Source: Pararge aegeria
Taxonomy: Eukaryota > Arthropoda > Insecta > Lepidoptera > Nymphalidae
Length of the DNA stretch: 64,000 bases
Reading direction: 5' to 3'
Assembly (NCBI RefSeq): GCF_905163445.1
Contig: NC_053183.1
Coordinates: 20,460,001-20,524,000 of the forward strand
The translations under genes were made by a program, and so were the position numbers. The first letter of the stretch is position 1, and every line of letters starts with the position of its first letter. Positions 20,700 to 30,002 of the stretch are shown here, one piece after another. The notes below the pieces were generated by a model. That model worked only from the letters and a program-made list of their open reading frames with translations, made no database searches and had not been told where the DNA came from.

Positions 20700-20760
20700 C
20701 TATTATAGCCTAGTGGTAAAGACGCACAGCTTTCAATGGGCCAAAGTTCAATTAAAGGAT
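20700..20760 (+). mobile_element. SINE S2 head fragment
   Basis: 'attatagcctagtggtaaag' and 'cagctttcaatgggccaaag', the first 60 bp of S2. The region 20103-20699 before it holds no feature I can name. Confidence 0.45.
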
Positions 20761-20829
20761 TTAAGTATCCCTACTTATAGATATGATTAAGATATAGGAT
20801 TGAGTTTTTACTTCTTTGGCATGAATTTA

Positions 20830-21065
20830 TTGTATATATATACATATACAAACAAAAAATAGGGAAAATAAATTGAATAACAATACAACACAGCGTACAT
20901 AATTTGGCGGCCTTATCGCTACATACATATGCAGCGATCTCTTGCAATGGCGTAGAAAATAGTATAAAAAAGAGGTAGGTGGTGCTTATATAAACATGAA
21001 AGCATAAATTAAAATATATATGTTACACAAAATACATATAAATTAACACAAATAAATATTATAAA
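20830..21065 (-). mobile_element. LINE-H 3' end
   Basis: 'aatttggcggccttatcgct' at 20902 with 'gcagcgatctcttgcaatgg' after it is the LINE-H signature in reverse. The AT-rich tail side lies at 20830-20900, and the text beyond to 21065 ends in an 'aaataaatattataaaa' run. Confidence 0.6.
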
Positions 21066-21077
21066 ATAGGGATACAT

Positions 21078-21350
21078 ATGATAATATGTGATAATAAATC
21101 CTTACATAAAAAATCGACGTTTTGTATGGTTTTGTATATCTATGCCAATTTGCCATCTCATATGCAGTTCATTGTTCCCTTTACTAAAAAAGCATTCGGA
21201 CGGAAAACAATAAAATTTTTGAAGGCGCTTTGGACTGGCCCATCGAAATTAAATTTATTCCGATGAAAGAAGTTATACAAATTTCGAAAAAAATGGTAAT
21301 CTATTGGAGCCATTTCCGGGGAGTACGGTTGATGTCTTAGATAGTCCAAT
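21078..21350 (-). mobile_element. Mariner transposase C-terminal fragment
   Basis: The reverse-strand frame 21158-21349 reads MDYLRHQPYSPEMAPIDYHF and then FFRNLYNFFHRNKF. The block HxPYSPxxAPxDYHFF is the conserved end of mariner transposases and includes the last catalytic aspartate. Downstream the reading is broken by stops, though an RWQ-type motif can still be seen near 21150. No terminal inverted repeats found. Dead fragment. Confidence 0.85.
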
Positions 21351-21357
21351 TAAAATC

Positions 21358-21401
21358 CTCTAATTTGGTAGGTGGGGTGTGTGAATCTCTAATTTGGTAG
21401 C
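21358..21401 (+). repeat. Short direct duplication
   Basis: 'ctctaatttggtag' occurs at about 21358 and again at about 21387, 29 bp apart, next to the broken end of the mariner. Could be a small duplication or a target-site footprint. Confidence 0.6.
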
Positions 21402-21596
21402 CGTCTGTTGTGCGATGTGTGAACAATCATAACAAGCGCTGTAGCGAATTAAAAGGATTATCATATAAAACTAATCTCTTTTTACTATGACGTTACAGTG
21501 ATTCGATACAAACGTTTTCACGATTTCGAACGTACAAATCCTATAGCGTATATATAAGCGTACTGAGCAACGGCTTGCGCTTTTTGCACACAGATA

Positions 21597-21853
21597 AATA
21601 AATAAATATACTACGACAATACACACATCGCCACCTAGCCCCAAAGTAAGCGTAGCTTGTTTTATGACTACTAAGATGACTGATGAATATTTTTATGAAT
21701 TATATATACATAAATACTTAGAAAATACATATAAACACCCAGACACTGAAAAACACTTATGCTCATCACACAAACATTTTCCAGTTGTGGGAATCGAACC
21801 CACGGCCTTCGACTCAGAAAGCAGGGTCGCTGCCCACTGCGCCAGTCGGCCGT
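21597..21853 (-). mobile_element. SINE S1, full length
   Basis: Tail (TAAA)n at 21595-21607, B-box in reverse 'gtgggaatcgaacccac' (21787-21803), head 'ctgcgccagtcggccgt'. One of the better conserved copies. Confidence 0.92.
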
Positions 21854-22007
21854 ATTTTATTGGCTGGAGATTGACAGGGAAATATAATGAAATGTGTTAG
21901 GGGGTAACTCATTCTTGTGCGAGATCGCAATGTAGGTATAGTTTGGAAGCTTAGCGCGTTTCAAATTCGTGTGCAACTTAATTTTTATCAAGTAATCTTT
22001 TATGTGA

Positions 22008-22302
22008 AGCTATGATATCCCAGTGGTTAGGGATCCGACATCACTTTCAGGGGGCCGAAATCGAATCCCAGCACGCACCTCTAAGTTTTCTAAGTTATGT
22101 GCGCTTTCCATAATTAAAATATCTTCTGCTTCAACAGTGAAGACGAAGACATCGTAACGAAATCTGCATGCCTGAGAGTCATCCATATTGTTCTTAAAGG
22201 CGTGTGAATCCACCAATCCGCACTGGGCCAACATGGTGGACTCTGGATCAACCCCTTCCCATCACTACATCGTAGTAGGCCGGTCAAGGGTTTTGATGAT
22301 AA
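22008..22302 (+). mobile_element. SINE S2, near full length
   Basis: Head 'gctatgatatcccagtggtt', body blocks in order ('ctgcatgcctgagagtcatc', 'aatccgcactgggccaacat'), end 'ttttgatgataatg'. The reverse-strand frame over it is not a gene. Confidence 0.85.
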
Positions 22303-22634
22303 TGCCTTTTTTACGGTTACCTTAACAACGCAGTATTTAAAAATTGATGGTACTATCAGACACTTTCATTTAACGTTATAACTAGACTTCATCTTAAACA
22401 TAAGTCCCACGTATAGACAAGACGACAGTCACGAGTAACGGCTGGTAACATTAATAAGAAAGATTCAAAATATTCTTTTGCGATGAAAGAATTCGATTGA
22501 ATGCCATTGTCGAAGAAATTGCCGTCTAGAATATTTAAGTTATTTCGTGCCTCTAGCTCAGGTTTATTAAAACATAGGACTTCCATACCACCTTACGAAC
22601 CCCGTTTCAATCTCATAGTACCTACTAGCTGAAA
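22303..22634. other. Unassigned stretch
   Basis: A 65-codon reverse frame (22389-22586, with NKPELEARNNLNILDGNFFD) is the only structure. No domain recognised. Confidence 0.3.
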
Positions 22635-22638
22635 TTCA

Positions 22639-22668
22639 TAAAATCCTTTCTTTCTTTCTTTCTTTCTT
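22639..22668 (+). repeat. (TTTC)n microsatellite
   Basis: About seven units of ctTT-C tetranucleotide, slightly interrupted at the ends. Confidence 0.9.
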
Positions 22669-22726
22669 ATTTCACATGGAATATACAATCAAATAAATGA
22701 TTCAAGTTTTTGAAATTTTTGCTGTT

Positions 22727-22970
22727 ATCATCATCATCATCATCACCTTAACCGATTAAAGTCCTCTGCTGGACATAGAAAATAAAATCGGTAAAATCGG
22801 TAAATCTGCTTCTTCTACGGATCTCCTCATTTCTGATTACGTATAGTTACTCCCAACTTAAACTTTGGGCTTTCTTATGAGGACCATAGTAAGCGACCAA
22901 ATTTTAGATCTGTAAGTCATCACTACGCACTGTTCGAAGACTTTGGTATTCAGGCACTATGTTGACTCCT
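22727..22970 (-). mobile_element. RTE-type LINE fragment
   Basis: Reverse translation gives KVFEQCVVMTYRSKIWSLTM, then LIRKPKV, then SEMRRSVEEADL. This parallels the conserved QCVLPVMTYGxExW...L and RNEEIRRRT blocks of RTE-type reverse transcriptases. The 3' end shows the typical 'tatgtccagcagaggac' and (GAT)n tail (22733-22780). A large internal piece is deleted between the two. Confidence 0.8.
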
Positions 22971-22984
22971 TTTGACCGTATTTT

Positions 22985-23290
22985 ATACTAGATGTTGCCC
23001 GACAATAGTATGCATTTCTCTTGGTTTTCAAAAAGCCACAGGAACTCTTGATTTCCTGAGATAAAATGCTGCTCCAGGATGTAAACTATATTTTCGTAAA
23101 ATTTCACCACTTTTAGTTAAGCGGTCAATCCCTTGCGTAACTTTCCTATCATCCTGGTTTTATCCAGTCTATCTCCAGGATGTAATCTACATGTGTGCCG
23201 AAATCATCATCGGTTCAACGGTTGATCCAAACATAGGTAAAAAAACAAACCAACAGACGTATTTAAAATATTAATTCCAGTACAATAAGA
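22985..23290 (-). repeat. Family C, reverse copy
   Basis: Starts 'tatactagatgttgcccgac', contains 'ttcctgagataaaatgctgc' and 'atccaggatgtaatctac'-like text twice, ends 'ggtaaaaaaacaaaccaac'. This is the reverse of the 'tactttttatcccgg...ctagt' group. Confidence 0.55.
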
Positions 23291-23317
23291 GTTCCGACAT
23301 CAGCTACAAGACATAAA

Positions 23318-23645
23318 AATGTACGATTGGTTGACTCCACACGACTTTGAGAACATTATAGAGAACTCTCAGGCATGAATGAATGAATGAATGAATGAAT
23401 GAATATAGGTACTTTTATTTCATACCACAAGAAGTTGTCAAGACAACGTATATAATTTGGCGGCCTTATCGCTTCTTAGCGATTTCTTCCAGGTAACCAA
23501 TGGCCAAGATAACAAATACAGACAATAGTTAGGTGGTGCATATATACATATACCCATAAAAAAAATATCGTATGCATGTTTCCTCGCAATCTTTTCCTTC
23601 ATCGTTGAAGCAAGTGATATTTTAAATTGCTTAAAACGCACGTTA
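23318..23645 (-). mobile_element. SINE S2 split by LINE-H
   Basis: 'gattggttgactccacacga' to 'gaactctcaggcatg' (23324-23377), then from about 23573 'gcatgtttcctcgcaatctt', 'cttcatcgttgaagcaagtg' to 23645. 'gcatg' is present on both sides of the insert. Confidence 0.8.
23378..23572 (-). mobile_element. LINE-H 3' end with (CATT)n tail
   Basis: The (AATG)n run at 23377-23403 is the tail read in reverse. It is followed by 'atttggcggccttatcgctt', 'cttagcgatttcttccaggt' and 'gttaggtggtgcatatatac'. The insertion is about 195 bp and 5'-truncated. Confidence 0.85.
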
Positions 23646-23728
23646 AGGTAATTTTATCAAGCATCCATGCAAAAAAACATTATATTAATTCCCGTTTAAT
23701 TTTATTTCGTTTCATTGTTTACGTAGAT

Positions 23729-23944
23729 ATGTATTCTACCTTCCGAATGATGAAACTGGACTGGTGGAGTAACAATAGTCAAGACATTTCACTTGCTAAT
23801 TTACGGCGATTGATAGCACTTATACAGGATTTCCGAGGCAAATATCCAGTCTCAACCAATTTGAATAGCTTCCGAGAACAATATACACGAAACGGAAGGA
23901 ATAAATGGTGCATTAGTAACCATGTTACAAGAATTATTGTATAG
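23729..23944 (+). other. Unidentified open frame, 71 codons
   Basis: Begins MYSTFRMMKLDWWSNNSQDI and continues with LRRLIALIQDFRGKYPV. It has a protein-like composition, lies between two S2 fragments, and the frame is open upstream to 23627. No family recognised. No leader or membrane segment. It could be an exon or a relic of a transposon that carried S2 pieces on either side. Confidence 0.2.
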
Positions 23945-23946
23945 AT

Positions 23947-24085
23947 ATATTCATCAATATTCTCAAAGGCGTGTGGAGTCCACCAATCCGAACTAGAAAA
24001 CGTGGTGGGCTTCGGTTTAAACCTTTCTCATTGTAGGAGAAGACTCGTGACCTGTAGTGGTCGGTATCGATTGATAGGATATTTA
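23947..24085 (+). mobile_element. SINE S2, 3' half
   Basis: 'attctcaaaggcgtgtggag', 'tccaccaatccgaactagaa', 'ttctcattgtaggagaagac', 'tgacctgtagtggtcggta'. Opposite strand to the S2 at 23318. Confidence 0.75.
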
Positions 24086-24337
24086 GAAGTTTTAAAGGAA
24101 AATGAATTGGCGAGTCTAAAAGTGGCTTACCTAAGTATTGCAATCATAAATATTCTCCGATTATAAATAACGATTGAGTAATGTTCAGGGAAAATTGTTT
24201 CCTAAGCAATACACAGAAGGCGCAAGCTGCACTCACATTTTTATTCATTTTGATATTTATGAAGAACAATTAACATTTTACAGTAATAATGTTTTAACTT
24301 TAATTTTAATCATATTTATGATACGATATTATGTAGG

Positions 24338-24600
24338 TAATAAATAAATAAATAATAAATATACTACGACAATACACACATCGCCATCTAGCCCCAAAGT
24401 AAGCGTAGCTTGTGTTATGGGTACTAAGATGACTGATGAATATTTTATTTTTATACATAAATACTTAGAATATACATATTAACACAGACACTGAAAAGCA
24501 TTCATGCTCATCACACAAACATTTTTCCAGTTGCGGGAATCGAGCCCACAGCCTTGGACTCAGATAGCAGGGTCGCTGCCCACTGCGAAATCGGCCGTCA
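24338..24600 (-). mobile_element. SINE S1, full length
   Basis: Tail (TAAA)n at 24340-24357; B-box in reverse 'gcgggaatcgagcccac' (24533-24549); head 'ccactgcgaaatcggccgtc'. The head carries a 3-bp loss in the 'ctgcgccaatcgg' motif. Confidence 0.9.
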
Positions 24601-24644
24601 AAATTATGTTAGTACATAAAGCTTTTCATATTTGGCTGTTTTTT

Positions 24645-24795
24645 CTAAACCCACTGTAAGGATTGTACCTGGTTGTAAAACGGTGTAGGGTATGGAAGTT
24701 ATTTATAACCCGTAACCCTAATCAGTTATTATGCGATAACGTACCAGAACGCTCACTCTCTTGTAACGAGTCACAGCTAAAGCTTCGCCAGTATG
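24645..24795 (-). mobile_element. SINE S3, degraded fragment
   Basis: 'ataacccgtaaccctaatca', 'ataacgtaccagaacgctca' and 'cacagctaaagcttcgcc' follow the S3 order in reverse. Confidence 0.45.
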
Positions 24796-24897
24796 TTTTT
24801 TTTTTAACACAAAACTTTTCATCGTGCTTTCCGTGAAAGTATTAAATTATCAAGATGACATGACGTCAAGAGACTCTCAAAAACTATCAGACCGGAA

Positions 24898-25092
24898 GAT
24901 CATCACCGACATCATCATATCAAACTATTACTGACCCACTAAGAGAAGGGGTTAAGGCCGCAGTCCATCACGCTGGCCCAGTGCGGATCGATGGACCTTT
25001 GAGAACATTAAGTAGAACTTTCAGACATGCAGGTTTCCTCACGATGTTTTCCTTCACCGTTGAAGCAAGTGATATTTTAATTGCTGCAAAAT
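24898..25092 (-). mobile_element. SINE S2, 3' two thirds
   Basis: 'atcatcatatcaaactatta', 'cacgctggcccagtgcggat', 'ttcctcacgatgttttcctt', 'gaagcaagtgatattttaat'. Head missing. Confidence 0.85.
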
Positions 25093-25189
25093 CTTATGTC
25101 CTTTACTTGTATCTTGGTTTTTTATGTATGATATCCAAAAAAAAATCTGTTTTCTAGATAAATAGAAATGCCGAATCAGTTTTTAACGT

Positions 25190-25310
25190 CACTATGAGAT
25201 GGTAGTAACAAAAATACCCTGCTAAGCTAGTTGTGGAAGTCTAGTTTAACAAGAACACTTTTGGAACCCCCATTTTTCCTTCATTATGTAGTTATTACAA
25301 TCAGCTTACA
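25190..25310 (+). mobile_element. LINE-A fragment, degraded
   Basis: 'ctatgagatggtagtaacaa', 'ctgctaagctagttgtggaa', 'cttttggaacccccattttt' follow LINE-A 3' UTR order in the forward direction. Confidence 0.5.
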
Positions 25311-25749
25311 TTTATTTCAACAAGCAAATAAAAGCTTACATAGACGGACTTGAAATAAAATAAATAATTTTCAATAGGTAAAAACAAATGTAATGTATAA
25401 TAGAAACAAAAGTAATGATCTTCCTTTTTAATTATTATTTGTATAAGCTAATAAATTTTCCAAACCAGAACAATGTAAACAAGTTAGTTGGGAAGTTGCC
25501 AAAAGAAACTCATTGTTTTCTCACAGTTCTTAATAATTCACTTTTCAGACAGTTTATTGGCTGCGAGGAGAGTAACTTTTTTGCCCTCACTTTTTGAACC
25601 TTATTATCTGCGACTTGGGACCAAGAACCTCGACTGTCGGATAGCGTTTGGAACTTAAGGTGGATTTAAATTGGATTCACAGTAGTGTTCTATAGTGTTC
25701 CATCAGACTGGAGATATACTTCAGCTTTATAGCCTCTAAATTGAAAAAT
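25311..25749. other. Unassigned stretch
   Basis: A 60-codon frame (25415-25597) is AT-rich without recognisable domain; nothing else seen. Confidence 0.35.
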
Positions 25750-25918
25750 ATGTGAGCGGTGATAGCCTTGTGTTAGGGCTTCCTTTCAGGGGGACCCAGT
25801 TGCGCCACGGAGGCATAAACCTCTACCTCTACCTCCTCACTAATAATTCACTTGCTTTAAGGTTGAAGGAAACCTGCACAAAGTCGTAAGTCATGTTTTA
25901 AAAAGCGTAACGTTGCCT
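25750..25918 (+). mobile_element. SINE S2, head with internal deletion
   Basis: 'gagcggtgatagccttgtgt', 'ataattcacttgctttaagg', 'gaaggaaacctgcacaaagt'. Contains a short local duplication 'ctctacctctacctcc' (25821-25836). It stops at the LINE-A tail. Confidence 0.7.
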
Positions 25919-25919
25919 T

Positions 25920-26140
25920 AGTCAAAGTCAAAGTCAAAGTTAAAATATGTTTATTCAAGTAGGCCTATAGATGGCACTTTTGATGCGTACATTACATGAG
26001 AATTACACGGCAGTTAGATGATTCGTCAACTTAAAACTAAAGCTACGAGGGTTCCAAACGCGTCCTGGTCTAACAACAAGCCCATAACAAACTTAGCCGG
26101 GTGTTTTGGTTTTGTTAACACTATCTCACATTGTCATCTA
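25920..26140 (-). mobile_element. LINE-A 3' end
   Basis: (GTCAAA)n tail at 25922-25940, 'gtttattcaagtaggcctat', 'agggttccaaacgcgtcctg', 'tagccgggtgttttggtttt'. Truncated within the 3' UTR. Confidence 0.88.
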
Positions 26141-26453
26141 CTACTACTATAGAAACAAATTTATAAAAAACGACCTCAGACATAAGTGTTAAACCAAAAA
26201 AAAGTAAACAATTTTTGTATAAATCAAGCTTGGATACTATGTGCTACAACTGACTCCCAGTTGCTGCAAAATATGCAACTACTTCTAACTTTGATAGAAA
26301 ATGTGGGTGTACCCTGATACATTGAATACATAATATGTTTAACCGTTCCGAGTGAATAGATGAGATTTAATATTGTGTGATTGCGTAAGCAGTGCTTATT
26401 TAAAGATTTTAAACTAAGATTTTCTTGGTTAATCAACATTTCTAAATCATAGT

Positions 26454-26573
26454 TCAACGGGTACATACCACGATAATATTTTGGATTTGTCGATATTTTG
26501 ACCCAGTTGCATGGATCGTGGTCACGACGGGACTCAATTCCAACTCAATATTATCGTGGTATGTACCCGTTGA
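26454..26573. repeat. 120-bp element with perfect 27-bp inverted ends
   Basis: 26454-26480 starts 'tcaacgggtacataccacg' and is the exact reverse complement of 26547-26573. The 66-base centre ('tcgatattttgacccagttg', 'ggatcgtggtcacgacggga') is not itself paired. Just outside, 'atcatagt' and 'tctatgt' extend the symmetry imperfectly. No ORF. A small MITE is the simplest reading; a terminal hairpin of a larger element is the alternative. Confidence 0.85.
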
Positions 26574-26694
26574 TCTATGTTTAACAGTGCTTATTTGTGC
26601 GTTACCAGCAATTTCAGTAGATTTGCTGAAATTTTTAGAGAGTTCCGTTGTCGATCTCCAAAACTCTTGATAGGAACATCAAGAATCTTAGACA

Positions 26695-26880
26695 AAAATC
26701 CTTCTTCTTCTTCTTTCGCCTGGCTTTTATCCCAATTCATTTGGGGTCAGCCCTCCTAGTTTTTCTGCGCCACACCGTGCGGTTGTGGGTTGTCTCTTCT
26801 GTTGTGTTGCTCGCGATTTTAATGGTCGTTTTTAATGGTTCTTAGATAGGTTATTTTTGATGGTCGTCCACGGGCTCTTT
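26695..26880 (+). repeat. Family L dispersed repeat
   Basis: 'ctttcgcctggcttttatcc' and 'caattcatttggggtcagcc' are text I know from a common insect interspersed repeat, preceded by a (TTC)n run (26701-26716). Two overlapping forward frames are by-products. Confidence 0.45.
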
Positions 26881-27217
26881 TTTTTTTGTTTTAATCTTAT
26901 ACAAAACAAATTTTGCAAATCTGTCTTATGTATATACGGGATATTATGACGGAGTTATGCATTAAAGGTGAGAAATAAATTATAAAAAACAATCTATTTA
27001 TATTTTATAACACTTTATCACGTTCTTGCAGAATAAAAAAAAAAAAAAAATAACTGCAGGACTGCGAAAAAAGCAATATAAATACAGCTATATATTCATT
27101 ATTATAATACTATTTACGTTTCCAAGGTATTTTTTATCGGGTTACGTGCATTTATATGCGTATCATCCCTGAACACAGTGTATAAGGTTGCCAAATGTAC
27201 AACTTTTTTTTTCACTA

Positions 27218-27535
27218 CTAGTTAGCGTCCTACTGCAATTTCACCTGGTGATAAGTGAAGAAGCAGTCGTAGATCGTAGCGGGGTAACCTGTTGTACGAC
27301 AATAATATATTAAACTCATACCCCAAACCTTTTTCAACGCGATATCAGAACGCTAAATCACTTGACTTGTTTTGGTGGTAACCAGCCACGGCCAAAGCCT
27401 TACTCGGATCAGAGAAAATTCAGAAATCATTTTCCACCCTGCCGGGGACCGAAGTTACGCTTACGCTAAGAATACGCTGTAGTTTCAAATGGGAGGGCCC
27501 ATTTGAAACTACAGCGTTCTCCGCTACGCCGGCAG
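27218..27535 (-). mobile_element. SINE S3 with fold-back head
   Basis: Body in reverse: 'ctagttagcgtcctactgca', 'ggtaacctgttgtacgacaa', 'tatcagaacgctaaatcact', then B-box region 'ccctgccggggaccgaa'. The head segment is duplicated in inverted orientation: 27474-27493 ('acgctgtagtttcaaatggg') mirrors 27498-27517 exactly, with less exact extension on both sides. Confidence 0.75.
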
Positions 27536-27624
27536 GTCGCCAAACTTATAAGTGCTATTAGTATAGTAAGTTTTATTTATTTAAATAAATACTTTATTAC
27601 ATGATCATTAAAAGCCTATACCAG

Positions 27625-27810
27625 TGCACTGTTTGGGATGGTTTGCCCATAATCACCACGCTGGGCAGATGGGATTGTGTTCGCAGCAGATTGTAGCAGT
27701 AGACAGAGGACGCTACTGCCCGTTCCCCACTAATAATCCCTTAGGCGCCTCATCGCCCTCGTCGTTTCGGAGCGAAACGTGCGTAAAGGGTACATTGCCG
27801 AAGATCAATT
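27625..27810 (+). mobile_element. LINE 3' region relic
   Basis: 'cacgctgggcagatgggatt', 'ttgtagcagtagacagagga' and 'cgtttcggagcgaaacgtgc' are text I associate with the 3' part of lepidopteran LINEs. The last phrase recurs in reverse at 59070. The 82-codon frame over it (27624-27872) is not a host gene. Confidence 0.5.
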
Positions 27811-28065
27811 CATCAACAAAGAAATTAGAAATTACACCATATAGATTATTTTCGCAGAGTATAGCAAATTAAGCTTAATTTTCATAATATATCATGGATT
27901 TCCGCAAAGTAACGCCTGCTATCCAATAATTTTTATGTTTTTTTTTATCTATTTAATTTGCTGTAACGTCACTCTGGTCTCAGCAAAAAATCAGCGGCAT
28001 ACATGTACCTAAAATGCATGGCGAATGCTGAGCTGTAAACCCATTTTGACTTGTGTACATTCAAT

Positions 28066-28087
28066 ACACGACGACGACGACGACGAC
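28066..28087 (+). repeat. (ACG)n microsatellite
   Basis: Seven consecutive ACG-type triplets from 'acacgacgacg' to 'cgacgactt'. Confidence 0.9.
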
Positions 28088-28141
28088 TTGTTACATTACA
28101 ATATTATAAGATGTACTGTTTTTAACACTTAACATAAACAA

Positions 28142-28381
28142 ATGTATTTTCTTTCTTTCAATAATAACAGCTTCTTTCTTCTATCAGTCTTGGTCCATAT
28201 TGCGTGTTTTTCTATAGACACAAGTATAACAGTTTGCGGAAACTCCAAGTGCCAAACTTTTGGAGCAAACCACTCATCTTGCACTCTCGCGTGGAATTCC
28301 TCGGATTTCATTAAAGTCTGCGGAAGTTTTGTCGGAAGTTTTTATTGCGAGGTCCCACAATGCTCTCTCGTTTACTGCTAA
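28142..28381 (+). CDS. Cysteine-rich open frame, 79 aa, unproven
   Basis: ATG at 28142 opens a frame with a hydrophobic N-terminus (about residues 10-22, SFFLLSVLVHIAC) followed by seven further cysteines (VC, KC, SC, VC, YC, QC, YC) to the stop. A leader plus many cysteines suggests a small secreted protein. Against this, the reverse strand also holds an open frame (28129-28311) that looks like sequence from a transposon, and there is no visible promoter, intron or relative here. I cannot assign a function. Equally likely to be a shadow frame of an old repeat. Confidence 0.22.
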   Translation: MYFLSFNNNSFFLLSVLVHIACFSIDTSITVCGNSKCQTFGANHSSCTLAWNSSDFIKVCGSFVGSFYCEVPQCSLVYC

Positions 28382-28802
28382 ATGCTGCATACACGAGTAA
28401 CGGGACTGACATTTGGTAGGAAAAACTTTTGGTATAAATTCAAGAAGGTAAGAACTCAGGTGGAATTTTGGTATTTTTATTTATGCCACTAACAATAGCT
28501 TACGATTTCACCCGCATCGTAATAATTGAGTCAGACTTAGTTTGTCAAAGGTAAACCGCCGATTGCAACTAGATTGAGAAGCGTACAGCAAGCTTTGCAA
28601 CTTCTTCTAGTCCGAAATTTCTCAGTGTCTGCAGACAAAAGTCTTTACACAATCATTCGTTTGTGATGATTTATGGCTAAACTACTATCGGCCTCATAAG
28701 AAGGCTCAGAGTCACTCAGCGGGCGATAGAAAAAGTTGTTTGCAATATCTCTACTTTTTTTACACGCTTTTTATTAGGTTCGCCTGTATGATTATACTCT
28801 AG
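28382..28802. other. Unassigned stretch
   Basis: No named repeat or ORF. Confidence 0.4.
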
Positions 28803-28860
28803 TCCAAAGGAGTCGGTTACTAACATACACTATTTGTATGTTAGTAACCGAATCCTTTGA
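28803..28860. repeat. 58-bp hairpin
   Basis: Arms 28803-28828 and 28836-28860 pair over about 24 positions with two mismatches; the loop is seven bases (actattt). 'ggttactaacatac' and 'gtatgttagtaacc' are the perfect inner part. Length and pairing are in the range of a pre-miRNA stem, though the loop is small. Confidence 0.8.
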
Positions 28861-29759
28861 ACTTAGACACGGTCTGATGTCGTTCAAATTTTGTAAATAT
28901 ATCGAGGATCGATGACTTTTTCAATCAAATTAGTATATTACTAATTTGATAAGGTTATTATATTCTTCAATTTGCAAATTAAGATTTTTGTTAATTTACA
29001 TAATTTTCATATAAACTCGATAATGACAGGAATGATGTTAAGTTTAATTTTCAAGCATTATCTTCAGCCGATTTCTCGAATATTAACAAATTTGTTTTTT
29101 TAAGGGTTTACTGATTAATTTTGCTGTTATAAAAATAATAGTTTAAGAAAACTACAAATCACGCTTTTATAAATAAACTGAACTATAAGGTAGATTTTTT
29201 TTTGGTTTTCATTATTTTTAACGGTGAAGATATAACTAAAACCAAAAAAAAAAAAACATTTCAATTGCTTTAATCAAAAACCCACATCACTCTGAATAGT
29301 TATAGGATCGAGTTCACCCCAAAAGGGAACCGAAGCTAGGCTTTCATTGTTTGCTATCTATGTTTTAACCTTGGTTATGATAATATAATTAATATAGGTT
29401 AGAAATTTAGCAAACAACTGAATTTCCCCCATAATGATCGTACCTAATATTACTGGTCCAGTAGATAGTCAGGCTTGTAAAGTGACATCTAAATAATAGC
29501 GAACGGTCAAGTAATTTAACTTGCTAATTCGGGCGGACACTTCGATCGAATTTGCCGAGTTCGCTCCGCTACCCATCTTCTCAAATTCAAATAGCTGTAA
29601 ACCAAATACAAAGGAGAACTATTCCACTGGGAGTAAGGGTATCTATACAAATAAATAAAATTTATGTGTCTGTGATTTCCAAATTAAAAAAAACATATCG
29701 TCATCAGTAGTAACCATGATTGGTTAAATGAGTTTTAATATATCGTTAAAACTTAGGTA
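28861..29759. other. Unassigned 0.9-kb AT-rich stretch
   Basis: No named element. A small inverted pair 'atcaaattagtatattactaatttgat' spans 28924-28950. Confidence 0.45.
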
Positions 29760-29935
29760 AACGAAGGATTTCTGTACTTTTCTCAGACGATATGCAGATA
29801 TCACTAATTTATGCCCGTCGATTGTTTGTTGAAGACTTTTTTTTAATATTTACTTATGTTTTGTTTAATAAAAATTATATTATTATAAATATATTGCGAG
29901 GCTACTGTAAATATAACTATTTTTTTAAATTTGGC
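29760..29935 (+). repeat. Family M, uninterrupted copy
   Basis: 'gatttctgtacttttctcag', 'cgatatgcagatatcactaa', 'gtcgattgtttgttgaagac', 'ttattataaatatattgcga'. It spans the site that is filled by an S2 at 6775-7092. Confidence 0.6.
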
Positions 29936-30002
29936 ACGAAGGGATTAAGCTTGATCTAAGTTTATATATCGATCGCACAAGCTTAGCTGACCGTAGCTTA
30001 TT

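Noticed and set aside
20703..20760. Independent promoter or small gene
   Set aside because: It matches only the first 60 bp of SINE S2.
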